A DNA stretch of 64,000 nt from positions 1 through 64,000 of the forward strand of contig MSHM01000005.1 of assembly GCA_001941225.1 (NCBI GenBank). Reading direction: 5' to 3'. Origin of the DNA: Oscillospiraceae bacterium Zagget12 (lineage in GTDB: Bacteria > Bacillota > Clostridia > UBA1381). Below, in pieces: positions 16,299 through 24,103 of this stretch. Every line of letters begins with the position of its first letter. Position 1 is the first letter of the stretch. The notes beneath the pieces are model-generated. The model made no database searches. It saw only the letters and a list, made by a program, of their open reading frames with translations, and was not told the DNA's origin. A program made the position numbers and the translations under genes.

Positions 16299-18126
16299 GG
16301 ATAAAATACTGTCGGCTGTCACAAAGCCGACGCGATACACCGGCGGAGAGCTTAACGCGGTTATGAAAAACCCCGCCGAGGTTGACGTGCGCTTTGCGTT
16401 TTGCTTTGCGGACACCTATGAAATAGCGATGTCGCATCTGGGACTTAAAATACTCTACCATACACTGAACGACCGTCCCGACACGTACTGCGAGCGCGTG
16501 TTTGCGCCGTGGACGGATATGGAGGAGGAAATGAAAAAGCACGGAATGAGGCTTTTCGCTCTTGAAACGGGCGACGAGGTTACTCATTTTGATATGATGG
16601 GCTTTACGCTCCAGTACGAGCTGTGCTATTCCAACGTGGTAAATATGCTTATGCTTGCCGATATTCCTGTGCTTGCCAAGGACAGGGACGAGAGCTATCC
16701 CATAATATGCGGAGGCGGTCCGTGCGCGTACAACGCCGAGCCTGTCGCGGATATATTCGACTTCTTTATGATGGGCGAGGGCGAGGATGTAATTCACGAG
16801 GTCGTGGACGAGTACGTAAAATGGAAAAAGAGCGGCAAGAAAAGCAAGCGCGATTATCTTGAGGCCATAGCCGAAATAGAGGGCGTGTATGTGCCGTCCT
16901 TTTACGATGTGGAATATAACGAGGACAACACAATAAAGAGCGTTACGCCGAACAATCCTCACGCAAAGCCGACGGTTAGAAAGCGCATAATGAAGGATTT
17001 CGACGCGACATACGCGCCCGAAACAATTATAGTGCCGTTCGGCGAGGTTGTGCACGACAGAGTAATGCTTGAAATAATGCGCGGCTGTCTTAGGGGCTGC
17101 CGCTTTTGTCAGGCGGGATATATATACAGACCGCTGCGGGAAAGAAAGCCCGATACCCTTTTGGGCATAGCGGATAATCTTCTGTCATGCAGCGGCTATG
17201 ATGAAATATCGCTGTCGTCGCTTTCCACCAGCGATTTCAGCGGCTTACCGGATTTAACCGACGGACTGCTTGAAATGACGGAGAAAAAGAAAATAGGACT
17301 GTCGCTGCCGTCGCTGAGAATAGATAATTTTTCGCTTGAGCTTATGGAAAAGGTGCAAAAGGTGCGAAAAACGGGTATCACCTTCGCGCCGGAGGCGGGC
17401 ACGCAAAGACTGCGCGATGTTATAAATAAAAACATCAATGAGGAGGATATAATAAAATCCACAAATCTGCTGTTCCGCGGCGGTTGGACGAGCGTCAAGC
17501 TGTACTTTATGATTGGACTGCCGACAGAAACAATGGAAGATGTGCGCGGCATTGCGGATTTGGCGCAAAAGGTGCTTGATGTTTATTTCGGTATTCCGAA
17601 AGAGGAAAGAGCCAAGAATATAAACATAACCGTCAGCACATCGAGCTTTGTTCCAAAGCCGTTTACGGCTTTCCAATGGGCAAAGCAGGATACGCGCGAT
17701 ATGCTCATAGAAAAACAAAACGAGTTAAAATCGGCGATAAAATCAAAAAGAATACGCTATAACTGGCACGACAATAAGACAAGCTATCTTGAGGGAGTGT
17801 TTGCGCGCGGCGACAGACGGCTTTGCGATGTTATAATAAAGGCTGTCCAAAAGGGCTGTAAGTTTGACGGCTGGGGTGAGCATTTCAATTTTGACGCGTG
17901 GATGAGCACGTTTGACGACTTAGGCATAGATCCCGATTTCTACACGGCGCGCGAGAGGAGCTACGATGAGGTTCTTCCGTGGGATCATATAGACATAGGG
18001 GTAACGAAGAATTTCCTTATGCGCGAAAATGAAAAGGCTAAGAAAGCGGCTACAACGCCGCATTGCCGCCTCCGGTGCGCCGGCTGCGGAGCTAAGTCTT
18101 TTGGTACGGGAGTGTGCTATGAGTAA
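16285..18126 (+). CDS. Radical SAM protein of the TIGR03960 type
   Basis: The 613-residue product has an N-terminal B12-binding-like region and a radical SAM core whose cluster motif is MRGCLRGCRFCQAGY (CxxxCxxC near residue 270). The C-terminus holds CRLRCAGCGAK cysteines. It begins inside the ytfJ gene and ends in an overlap with the DUF2344 gene, its usual partner. The pair is conserved in Clostridia, usually next to ribonuclease G and ribosomal protein genes; the reaction is unknown, though an RNA- or ribosome-related role is suspected from that context. Confidence 0.88.
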   Translation: MITTKDKILSAVTKPTRYTGGELNAVMKNPAEVDVRFAFCFADTYEIAMSHLGLKILYHTLNDRPDTYCERVFAPWTDMEEEMKKHGMRLFALETGDEVTHFDMMGFTLQYELCYSNVVNMLMLADIPVLAKDRDESYPIICGGGPCAYNAEPVADIFDFFMMGEGEDVIHEVVDEYVKWKKSGKKSKRDYLEAIAEIEGVYVPSFYDVEYNEDNTIKSVTPNNPHAKPTVRKRIMKDFDATYAPETIIVPFGEVVHDRVMLEIMRGCLRGCRFCQAGYIYRPLRERKPDTLLGIADNLLSCSGYDEISLSSLSTSDFSGLPDLTDGLLEMTEKKKIGLSLPSLRIDNFSLELMEKVQKVRKTGITFAPEAGTQRLRDVINKNINEEDIIKSTNLLFRGGWTSVKLYFMIGLPTETMEDVRGIADLAQKVLDVYFGIPKEERAKNINITVSTSSFVPKPFTAFQWAKQDTRDMLIEKQNELKSAIKSKRIRYNWHDNKTSYLEGVFARGDRRLCDVIIKAVQKGCKFDGWGEHFNFDAWMSTFDDLGIDPDFYTARERSYDEVLPWDHIDIGVTKNFLMRENEKAKKAATTPHCRLRCAGCGAKSFGTGVCYE

Positions 18127-18772
18127 TTATATATTGAAATATTCAAGGGACGACAGAGTAAAATACATTTCTCATCTGGATTTTGTTCGTCTGTTTCACC
18201 GCACAATCCGCAGAACAGGTATGAATTTTATGTTTTCGCAGGGATTTAATCCGCACCCGATTATGACTGTCGCTCAGCCGCTTTCCGTGGGAGTAACCTC
18301 GGAGAGCGAATATATGAAGGTCGGCTTTGACGGTGAATACGGCGAAGAGGAAATAGTAGAAACGATAAACGGCGCGTTTCCGCCGGGATATAAAATTATC
18401 GCCGCAAAGAGGGTTGGGGGTAAGGAAATCGACTTGACAAAGCTTGATAGGGCGGTTTACACCGTTGAGCTGGAATATGAGGGCAGCGCCGATATTGATG
18501 AGCTTTTAAAGAATAAAGAGCTTATCGTTATGAAAAAATCCAAAAGCGGCGTAAAGGAATCCGATATACGTCCTTATATCTATTGGATAGAAAAGCTGTC
18601 GGAGCAAGACGGAATACTTATTCTCAAAATGTGTATTTCCGTGGGAAACACGTATAATCTTAAACCTCAGAGCGTCATTGACGCGATGGAAAAATACTGC
18701 CCCGATTTTAAGGCGGGATTTATGAATGTACATCGAAATTCTATGATGTGCGGAAATACGGAAATTTTGTGA
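18119..18772 (+). CDS. TIGR03936/DUF2344 family radical SAM partner
   Basis: ATG 18119 in an ATGAGTAA overlap with the radical SAM stop is preferred over the longer track ORF; the protein then starts with YSRDDRVKYISHLDFVRLFHRTIRR, the family's N-terminal signature, followed by SQGFNPHP. The 217-residue length is normal. In many Clostridia this domain is fused or adjacent to the TIGR03960 protein. Unlike the common arrangement, no rng-rplU-rpmA genes follow here. Confidence 0.88.
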   Translation: MSNYILKYSRDDRVKYISHLDFVRLFHRTIRRTGMNFMFSQGFNPHPIMTVAQPLSVGVTSESEYMKVGFDGEYGEEEIVETINGAFPPGYKIIAAKRVGGKEIDLTKLDRAVYTVELEYEGSADIDELLKNKELIVMKKSKSGVKESDIRPYIYWIEKLSEQDGILILKMCISVGNTYNLKPQSVIDAMEKYCPDFKAGFMNVHRNSMMCGNTEIL

Positions 18773-18791
18773 TATTTATTTAATAAACCGG

Positions 18792-18820
18792 TTGAAATTA
18801 TATGAAAAATATGCTATAAT
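18792..18820 (+). promoter_or_regulatory. Promoter of the VOC/SDR genes
   Basis: TTGAAA (18792-18797), 17-bp spacer, TATAAT (18815-18820), about 35 nt before the VOC protein start. Confidence 0.75.
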
Positions 18821-18853
18821 AACGATAGATTTTAATTATAGGAAGTGATTGAA

Positions 18854-19243
18854 ATGGTACAGGGTATTGAACACATAGGCGTTGTGTCAAAGGACACGGC
18901 GGCGCTTAAGGACTGGTATATGGAAATGTACGGCGGCAGAGTTGTTTACGACAACGGCAAGGGTACATATTTTTTGCAGTTCGCAGACGGCAGTATGATT
19001 GAATTTGTTATGGCGACTGAGGACAAAGCCGCGGACGTTGAAAAGCAGGCGGGTATAAGACATCTCGCGTTTTCCGTTTCACCCAAGGCGTTTGACGAGA
19101 TAGTCGCAAAGCTTAAGGCTGACAGCAGAGTTGAGGAGGTACATGACGTATCCGAAAACGCAAAGGGTCTTAAGACATATTGGTATAAGGATATAGAGGG
19201 CAATTTCTCGCACCTCATCTATCGTCCCGACCCATTACAGTAG
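18854..19243 (+). CDS. VOC (glyoxalase/dioxygenase superfamily) protein
   Basis: ATG 18854 lies 8 nt after GGAAG and is preferred over the GTG at 18845. The 129-residue product has one vicinal-oxygen-chelate domain: GIEHIGVVSKD carries the first metal-ligand histidine, with IEFV, IRHLAFSV (second His) and the NFSHLIYRP end strand. Substrate is unknown. It is 47 nt upstream of a gluconate dehydrogenase-like gene and shares its promoter, which suggests a sugar-acid or aldehyde-related job. Confidence 0.75.
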   Translation: MVQGIEHIGVVSKDTAALKDWYMEMYGGRVVYDNGKGTYFLQFADGSMIEFVMATEDKAADVEKQAGIRHLAFSVSPKAFDEIVAKLKADSRVEEVHDVSENAKGLKTYWYKDIEGNFSHLIYRPDPLQ

Positions 19244-19290
19244 TTAATATTTAATATTAAAATAAAAAAACAATAGGAGGAGAATTTTAA

Positions 19291-20091
19291 ATGAGTGATT
19301 ACTTAAACTTCAGCCTTGAGGGCAAGGTTGCGCTTGTAACAGGTGCGTCATACGGTATCGGTTACGCTATCGCGTCCGCGTACGCTAAGTGCGGCGCAAA
19401 GATTGTATTCTGCGACATTAAGCAGGAATTTGTTGATAAGGGTCTTGCATCATATGAGGCTGACGGTATCGACGCTAAGGGTTACGTTTGCGACGTAACA
19501 AACGATGAAATGGTACAGGATATGGTTAAGAAGATTGAGGCCGAGGTAGGCGTTATCGATATTCTTGTAAACAATGCCGGTATCATCAAGAGAATCCCGA
19601 TGTGCGATATGACTGCTGACGAGTTCAGAGCCGTTATAGATGTTGACCTTAACGCTCCGTTTATCGTTTCAAAGGCTGTTATTCCGTCAATGATTAAAAA
19701 GGGTCATGGCAAGATTATAAACATCTGCTCAATGATGTCAGAGCTTGGACGTGAAACAGTTTCGGCATATGCTGCCGCAAAGGGCGGACTTAAGATGCTT
19801 ACAAGAAACATCTGTGCAGAGTACGGCGCGGATAATATCCAGTGCAACGGTATAGGCCCCGGCTACATAGCTACGCCGCAAACCGCTCCGCTTAGAGAAA
19901 AGCAGGCTGACGGTTCAAGACACCCGTTCGACCAGTTCATCTGCGGCAGAACACCGGCAGGCAGATGGCTGCAGGCTGAGGAATTGACAGGACCTGCCGT
20001 ATTCCTTGCATCAGACGCGTCAAACGCTGTAAACGGTCACGTTCTTTACGTTGACGGCGGTATTCTTGCTTATATCGGCAAACAGCCGTAA
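19291..20091 (+). CDS. SDR oxidoreductase, gluconate 5-dehydrogenase-like
   Basis: A 266-residue classical short-chain dehydrogenase: the cofactor motif TGASYGIG near residue 17, NNAG near 93, catalytic Ser in NICSMMS and Tyr-Lys in YAAAKGG. The C-terminal stretch GPGYIATPQT, HPFDQFICGRTPAGRW and VDGGILAYIGKQP is characteristic of gluconate 5-dehydrogenase proteins, which interconvert gluconate and 5-ketogluconate, though KduD-type specificities are close. A strong terminator follows directly. Confidence 0.88.
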   Translation: MSDYLNFSLEGKVALVTGASYGIGYAIASAYAKCGAKIVFCDIKQEFVDKGLASYEADGIDAKGYVCDVTNDEMVQDMVKKIEAEVGVIDILVNNAGIIKRIPMCDMTADEFRAVIDVDLNAPFIVSKAVIPSMIKKGHGKIINICSMMSELGRETVSAYAAAKGGLKMLTRNICAEYGADNIQCNGIGPGYIATPQTAPLREKQADGSRHPFDQFICGRTPAGRWLQAEELTGPAVFLASDASNAVNGHVLYVDGGILAYIGKQP

Positions 20092-20108
20092 TTAAATTTG
20101 AATATCTT

Positions 20109-20142
20109 AAAAGGCTATCAATTTCGTTGATAGCCTTTTTTG
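20109..20142 (+). terminator. Terminator after the SDR gene
   Basis: Stem AAAGGCTATCAA/TTGATAGCCTTT with a short loop and a following T run. Confidence 0.9.
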
Positions 20143-20185
20143 TATTGCCGAAACACTGCTATTGTTACTATTTTCTACAATATAC

Positions 20186-20214
20186 TTGACGATATGAGCA
20201 ATTTTTGTTAAAAT
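20186..20214 (+). promoter_or_regulatory. Promoter of the ior-paaK operon
   Basis: TTGACG (20186-20191), 17-bp spacer, TAAAAT (20209-20214), about 35 nt before iorA. Confidence 0.75.
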
Positions 20215-20248
20215 TATATTAATAGTTAGAATTAGGAGGAAATACATA

Positions 20249-21988
20249 ATGAAAAAACTAATGCTCGGAAACGAAGCGGTTGCGCGCGGCGCCTATGAGG
20301 CGGGCGTGAGCGTAGTTTCCTCATATCCCGGTACTCCGAGTACCGAGATTACGGAAAATATTGTAAAATACGATGATATTTATGTCGAATGGGCACCTAA
20401 CGAAAAGGTTGCGGCTGAGGTCGCTATAGGCGCGTCAATCGCGGGCGCAAGAAGTATGTCCTGTATGAAACACGTCGGACTTAACGTAATGGCAGATCCG
20501 GTATTCACTGCGAGCTACACGGGCGTGAACGGCGGACTTGTGCTTTGCGTCGCGGACGACCAGGGTATGCACTCGTCGCAGAATGAGCAGGATTCCCGCC
20601 ACTATGCAAAGGCGTCGAAGATACTTATGCTTGAGCCGTCGGACAGCGGGGAGTGCAAGGACTTCACAAAAAAGGCGTATGACCTTTCGGAGAAGTACGA
20701 CACGCCCGTATTTTTAAGACTTTCGACGAGGGTATCACATTCGCAGAGCCTTGTTGAGGAGGAAGAAAGGGCAAATGTGCCGTTAAAGGATTATGAAAAA
20801 AATCCTCAGAAATACGTTATGATGCCGGGTAACGCGATAAAGCGCCATGTCGTGGTTGAGGACAGGATAGCGGCGCTCAAAGAAATGTCCGACAGCTCCT
20901 CTCTTAACAGAGTTGAGGAGAACGGTTCAAAAATCGGCGTTATCGCGGGCGGCATCGCGTATATGTACGCGAAAGAGGCATTGGGCGATAAGGCGGATTT
21001 CCTCAAAATAGGCATCGTTTATCCGCTGCCGGAGCAAAAAATTAAGGATTTCGCTGCAAAGCACGATAAGGTATATGTAATAGAGGAGCTTGACCCCGTG
21101 ATAGAGGAATATTGCAGGAGCATTGGCATTGACGCAATCGGCAAGGAGGTATTCACCTTGCAGGGCGAATACACGCCGTCAATGATAAAGAAAGCTGTTT
21201 TAGGTGAGGACGCGCCCGAATTTGACGCGGTTGACGAGCCTATACCCGTGCGTCCGCCGGTTATGTGCGCCGGCTGCCCGCACAGAGGCACGTACTATGT
21301 GCTTAAAAAGCTGGGATTGGTTGTTTCCGGCGACATCGGCTGCTACACTCTCGGCGCGACCGCGCCGCTGCAAAGCGTTGACACTACAATATGTATGGGG
21401 GCGTCGATAAGCGCGGCTCACGGTATGGCAAAGGCAAGGGGTAAGGAGTTTAACAAAAAGCTCGTATCCGTAATCGGAGATTCCACATTTATGCATTCGG
21501 GAATTACCGGACTTGTTGACATAGTTTACAATAAGGGCAATAACACGGTCATTATCCTTGACAACTCAATCACCGGTATGACGGGACACCAGGACAACCC
21601 AACCACCGGTTACACGATACGCAAGGAGGAAACCAAGCAGGTAAACCTGATAACGCTTTGTAAATCAATAGGCATCGATAACGTGGTGGTAGCCGACCCG
21701 TTTGATGTAAAGAACTTTGAAAAGGTCGTAAAAGAGGAAGTCAAGAGGGAAGAACCGTCCGTTATCATAGCGCAAAGACCGTGCGCACTTCTTCCGAATA
21801 TGCGCAAAAAATATTCGGGACACTGCAAAATCACGGATAAGTGCAAGAAGTGTAAAATGTGTATGAAACTCGGCTGTCCGGCAATTTCGCTTGACGGAGA
21901 TACGGTAAGAATCGATACAACTCAATGCAACGGCTGCGGACTATGCACCAACGTATGTCCGTTCGGCGCGATAGAAAAGGAGGACTAA
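20249..21988 (+). CDS. iorA: Indolepyruvate ferredoxin oxidoreductase, alpha subunit
   Basis: IorA with IorB oxidatively decarboxylates aryl-pyruvates (from Trp, Phe, Tyr) to aryl-acetyl-CoA, reducing ferredoxin. The 579-residue product has the N-terminal pyrimidine-binding domain (SSYPGTPSTEI), the central TPP/Mg motif (GDIGCYTLGA through GDSTFMHSGITG), and a C-terminal two-cluster ferredoxin domain (CKKCKMCMKLGCP and CNGCGLCTNVCP). All cluster cysteines are present. AGGAGG precedes ATG. iorB starts 4 nt after the stop. Confidence 0.93.
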   Translation: MKKLMLGNEAVARGAYEAGVSVVSSYPGTPSTEITENIVKYDDIYVEWAPNEKVAAEVAIGASIAGARSMSCMKHVGLNVMADPVFTASYTGVNGGLVLCVADDQGMHSSQNEQDSRHYAKASKILMLEPSDSGECKDFTKKAYDLSEKYDTPVFLRLSTRVSHSQSLVEEEERANVPLKDYEKNPQKYVMMPGNAIKRHVVVEDRIAALKEMSDSSSLNRVEENGSKIGVIAGGIAYMYAKEALGDKADFLKIGIVYPLPEQKIKDFAAKHDKVYVIEELDPVIEEYCRSIGIDAIGKEVFTLQGEYTPSMIKKAVLGEDAPEFDAVDEPIPVRPPVMCAGCPHRGTYYVLKKLGLVVSGDIGCYTLGATAPLQSVDTTICMGASISAAHGMAKARGKEFNKKLVSVIGDSTFMHSGITGLVDIVYNKGNNTVIILDNSITGMTGHQDNPTTGYTIRKEETKQVNLITLCKSIGIDNVVVADPFDVKNFEKVVKEEVKREEPSVIIAQRPCALLPNMRKKYSGHCKITDKCKKCKMCMKLGCPAISLDGDTVRIDTTQCNGCGLCTNVCPFGAIEKED

Positions 21989-21992
21989 GACG

Positions 21993-22556
21993 ATGAACAT
22001 AATGATAGTCGGAGTAGGTGGTCAGGGTACGCTCCTTGCGAGCCGAATTTTAGGCAAGGTGGCAATTAAAGAGGGCTATGACGTTAAGGTGAGCGAGGTT
22101 CACGGAATGAGCCAGCGCGGCGGCAGCGTTGTTACATATGTAAAGTACGGCGAAAAGGTTTATTCGCCTATCATAGACCGCGGCGAGGCGGACTTGATTT
22201 TGGCGTTTGAAATGCTTGAGGCAATGCGCGCGCTGCCGTACCTAAAAAAGGGCGGCAAAATGATAGCCAACACGCAGCAGATGAACCCTATGCCCGTAAT
22301 AACGGGCGCGATGGAATATCCCGAAAACATAAAGGAAAAGCTTGAATCTAAAATTAATTTGCAGGCGGTGGACGCTCTTTCCATAGCGGAAAAGGCGGGC
22401 ACAATAAAGGCGGTAAACGTGGTTCTTATAGGACTTTTGGCAAAGAGTATGGACGTGGATAAGCGGATTTGGATAGACACCATAAAGGAAACGGTTCCCG
22501 AAAAATTCACGGAGCTTAATTTGAAAGCGCTTGAGATGGGATATGAATTAAAATGA
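21993..22556 (+). CDS. iorB: Indolepyruvate ferredoxin oxidoreductase, beta subunit
   Basis: The 187-residue product is the gamma-type subunit of 2-oxoacid:ferredoxin oxidoreductases, with MIVGVGGQGTLLASRILG at the N-terminus and the SEVHGMSQRGGSV motif. It completes the enzyme with IorA. Its stop overlaps the ATG of a tiny membrane-protein gene and paaK follows, so the operon can make and activate or recycle aryl-acetates. Confidence 0.93.
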   Translation: MNIMIVGVGGQGTLLASRILGKVAIKEGYDVKVSEVHGMSQRGGSVVTYVKYGEKVYSPIIDRGEADLILAFEMLEAMRALPYLKKGGKMIANTQQMNPMPVITGAMEYPENIKEKLESKINLQAVDALSIAEKAGTIKAVNVVLIGLLAKSMDVDKRIWIDTIKETVPEKFTELNLKALEMGYELK

Positions 22557-22645
22557 CCGGTAAAGAAATAATCTTATGGGGCGCGGTTTTGGTAATCGCT
22601 TGGGCGTTTATCATAACGGTGTTCATCAAAAACAGAAAAAAATAG
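22553..22645 (+). CDS. 30-residue single-span membrane protein (not in ORF track)
   Basis: ATG 22553 overlaps the iorB stop (ATGA), indicating coupled translation. The product is almost entirely one hydrophobic helix (IILWGAVLVIAWAFIITVFI) between a short N-terminus and a basic KNRKK end, so the C-terminus is predicted cytoplasmic. It fills the gap to paaK exactly. A micropeptide that anchors or regulates the oxidoreductase or ligase is a reasonable guess only. Confidence 0.55.
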   Translation: MTGKEIILWGAVLVIAWAFIITVFIKNRKK

Positions 22646-22662
22646 AAAGGGAGATGTCGAAA

Positions 22663-23961
22663 ATGGAGAGGTATTTTCAGCCGGAAATCGAAACGATGGA
22701 GCGTTCCGCTATCGAAACGCACCAGCTTGAAAAACTCAAATGGCAGGTAAAGCGCGTTTATGAAAATGTACAGATGTACAGGGAACGTATGGACGACGCG
22801 GGAGTAAAGCCGGAGGACATAAAAAGCCTTGAAGACTTGTCAAAGCTGCCGTTTACGACAAAGCAGGATTTGCGGGATTATTATCCGTTCCAACTGCTTG
22901 CGGTGCCTAAGAGGGACATTGTAAGAATACAAGCGTCGTCGGGAACCACGGGAAAGCAGATTGTTTCGGGTTACACCCGCGCGGACCTTGACCAGTGGGC
23001 AACCGGATTCGCGCGTCAGCTTGTCGCGGCGGACGGCGATAATACCTCTATTGTGCAGGTTTCCTACGGCTACGGCTTGTTTACCGGCGGCTTGGGCGCG
23101 CATCAGGGCGCGGAAAAGGTCGGCGCAATGGTAATTCCCACATCGTCCGGCAACACCGAAAGACAGATTCGGTTTATGTGCGACCTCGGCAGCACGCATC
23201 TCTGCTGTACGCCGTCATACGCGATGTATCTCGGCGAAACGGTAAAGGAAATGGGCGTAAAAAATCGCCTTAAGCTGAAAGCGGGCATATTCGGCGCGGA
23301 GCCGTGGACGGAGGAAATGCGCAAACAGATTGAGGAGGCACTCGGAATAAAGGCGCACGACGTTTACGGACTTACGGAAATTATGGGACCGGGCGTTTCG
23401 TATGAGTGCCGCGTTCAGCAGGGAATGCACATATGCGAGGATATGTTTATTCCCGAGATTATCAATCCCGACACGGGCGAGGTACTGCCGCCGGGTTCGT
23501 TCGGCGAGCTTGTCCTAAGCACGATAACCAAGGAGGGACAGCCGCTTTTGCGTTACAGAACGCGCGACCTATGCACGCTTGATTACAGTCCGTGCGAGTG
23601 CGGAAGAACGCACGTCAGAATGAAAAAGCCGGCGGGAAGAACGGACGATATGCTTATTATAAGAGGCGTAAATGTGTTCCCGTCGCAGATAGAGGAGGTG
23701 CTTTTGAAGAACAGTATCGAGGTGTCGCCGAACTATCAGATTATAATTGACAGAGTTAATAACACGGATACCTTTGATATTAATGTGGAGCTTAGCCCGA
23801 AATTTAACGGCGACGTTGAATCGGAAAAGAAAAAGCTTGAAACGCAGCTCCGCTCAATGCTCGGTATCGGCGCGAAGGTGCATCTGCTCCGCCCGAAATC
23901 AATCGTAAGAAGTGAGGGCAAAGCAAAACGCGTGATAGATAATCGTAAATTGCATGATTGA
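22663..23961 (+). CDS. paaK: Phenylacetate-CoA ligase
   Basis: PaaK activates phenylacetate or related aryl acids to CoA thioesters through an adenylate; run in reverse next to IorAB it can conserve ATP from aryl-acetyl-CoA. ATG 22663 is preferred because AAAGGGAG lies about 9 nt upstream; ATG 22654 directly abuts it. The 432-residue product has the AMP-binding P-loop QASSGTTGKQIV, the YGLTEIMGPG motif, RYRTRDL and RTDDML, and a C-terminal PaaK-type domain. Length is standard. Confidence 0.92.
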   Translation: MERYFQPEIETMERSAIETHQLEKLKWQVKRVYENVQMYRERMDDAGVKPEDIKSLEDLSKLPFTTKQDLRDYYPFQLLAVPKRDIVRIQASSGTTGKQIVSGYTRADLDQWATGFARQLVAADGDNTSIVQVSYGYGLFTGGLGAHQGAEKVGAMVIPTSSGNTERQIRFMCDLGSTHLCCTPSYAMYLGETVKEMGVKNRLKLKAGIFGAEPWTEEMRKQIEEALGIKAHDVYGLTEIMGPGVSYECRVQQGMHICEDMFIPEIINPDTGEVLPPGSFGELVLSTITKEGQPLLRYRTRDLCTLDYSPCECGRTHVRMKKPAGRTDDMLIIRGVNVFPSQIEEVLLKNSIEVSPNYQIIIDRVNNTDTFDINVELSPKFNGDVESEKKKLETQLRSMLGIGAKVHLLRPKSIVRSEGKAKRVIDNRKLHD

Positions 23962-23972
23962 AATTGAATATA

Positions 23973-24014
23973 AAAAAACACAATGCGCGGAGAAAATCAA
24001 TTCTCCGCGCATTG
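23973..24014 (-). terminator. Terminator of the dockerin-protein gene
   Basis: Perfect 14-bp stem CAATGCGCGGAGAA/TTCTCCGCGCATTG (23981-23994/24001-24014); the U tract lies on the minus-strand side, so it serves the leftward gene, though its stem may also end paaK transcription. Confidence 0.85.
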
Positions 24015-24103
24015 CTTATATAAGGACCAATTATGAGAAAATAGCTTGTTTATGTTTCTTATATGTTATGTAATAACATTCAAGATACAAAGTTTATTGG
24101 GCG

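Noticed and set aside
16219-17055. 278-aa minus-strand ORF opposite the radical SAM gene
   Set aside because: Antisense shadow; no ribosome site and no family features, while the plus strand encodes a conserved enzyme.
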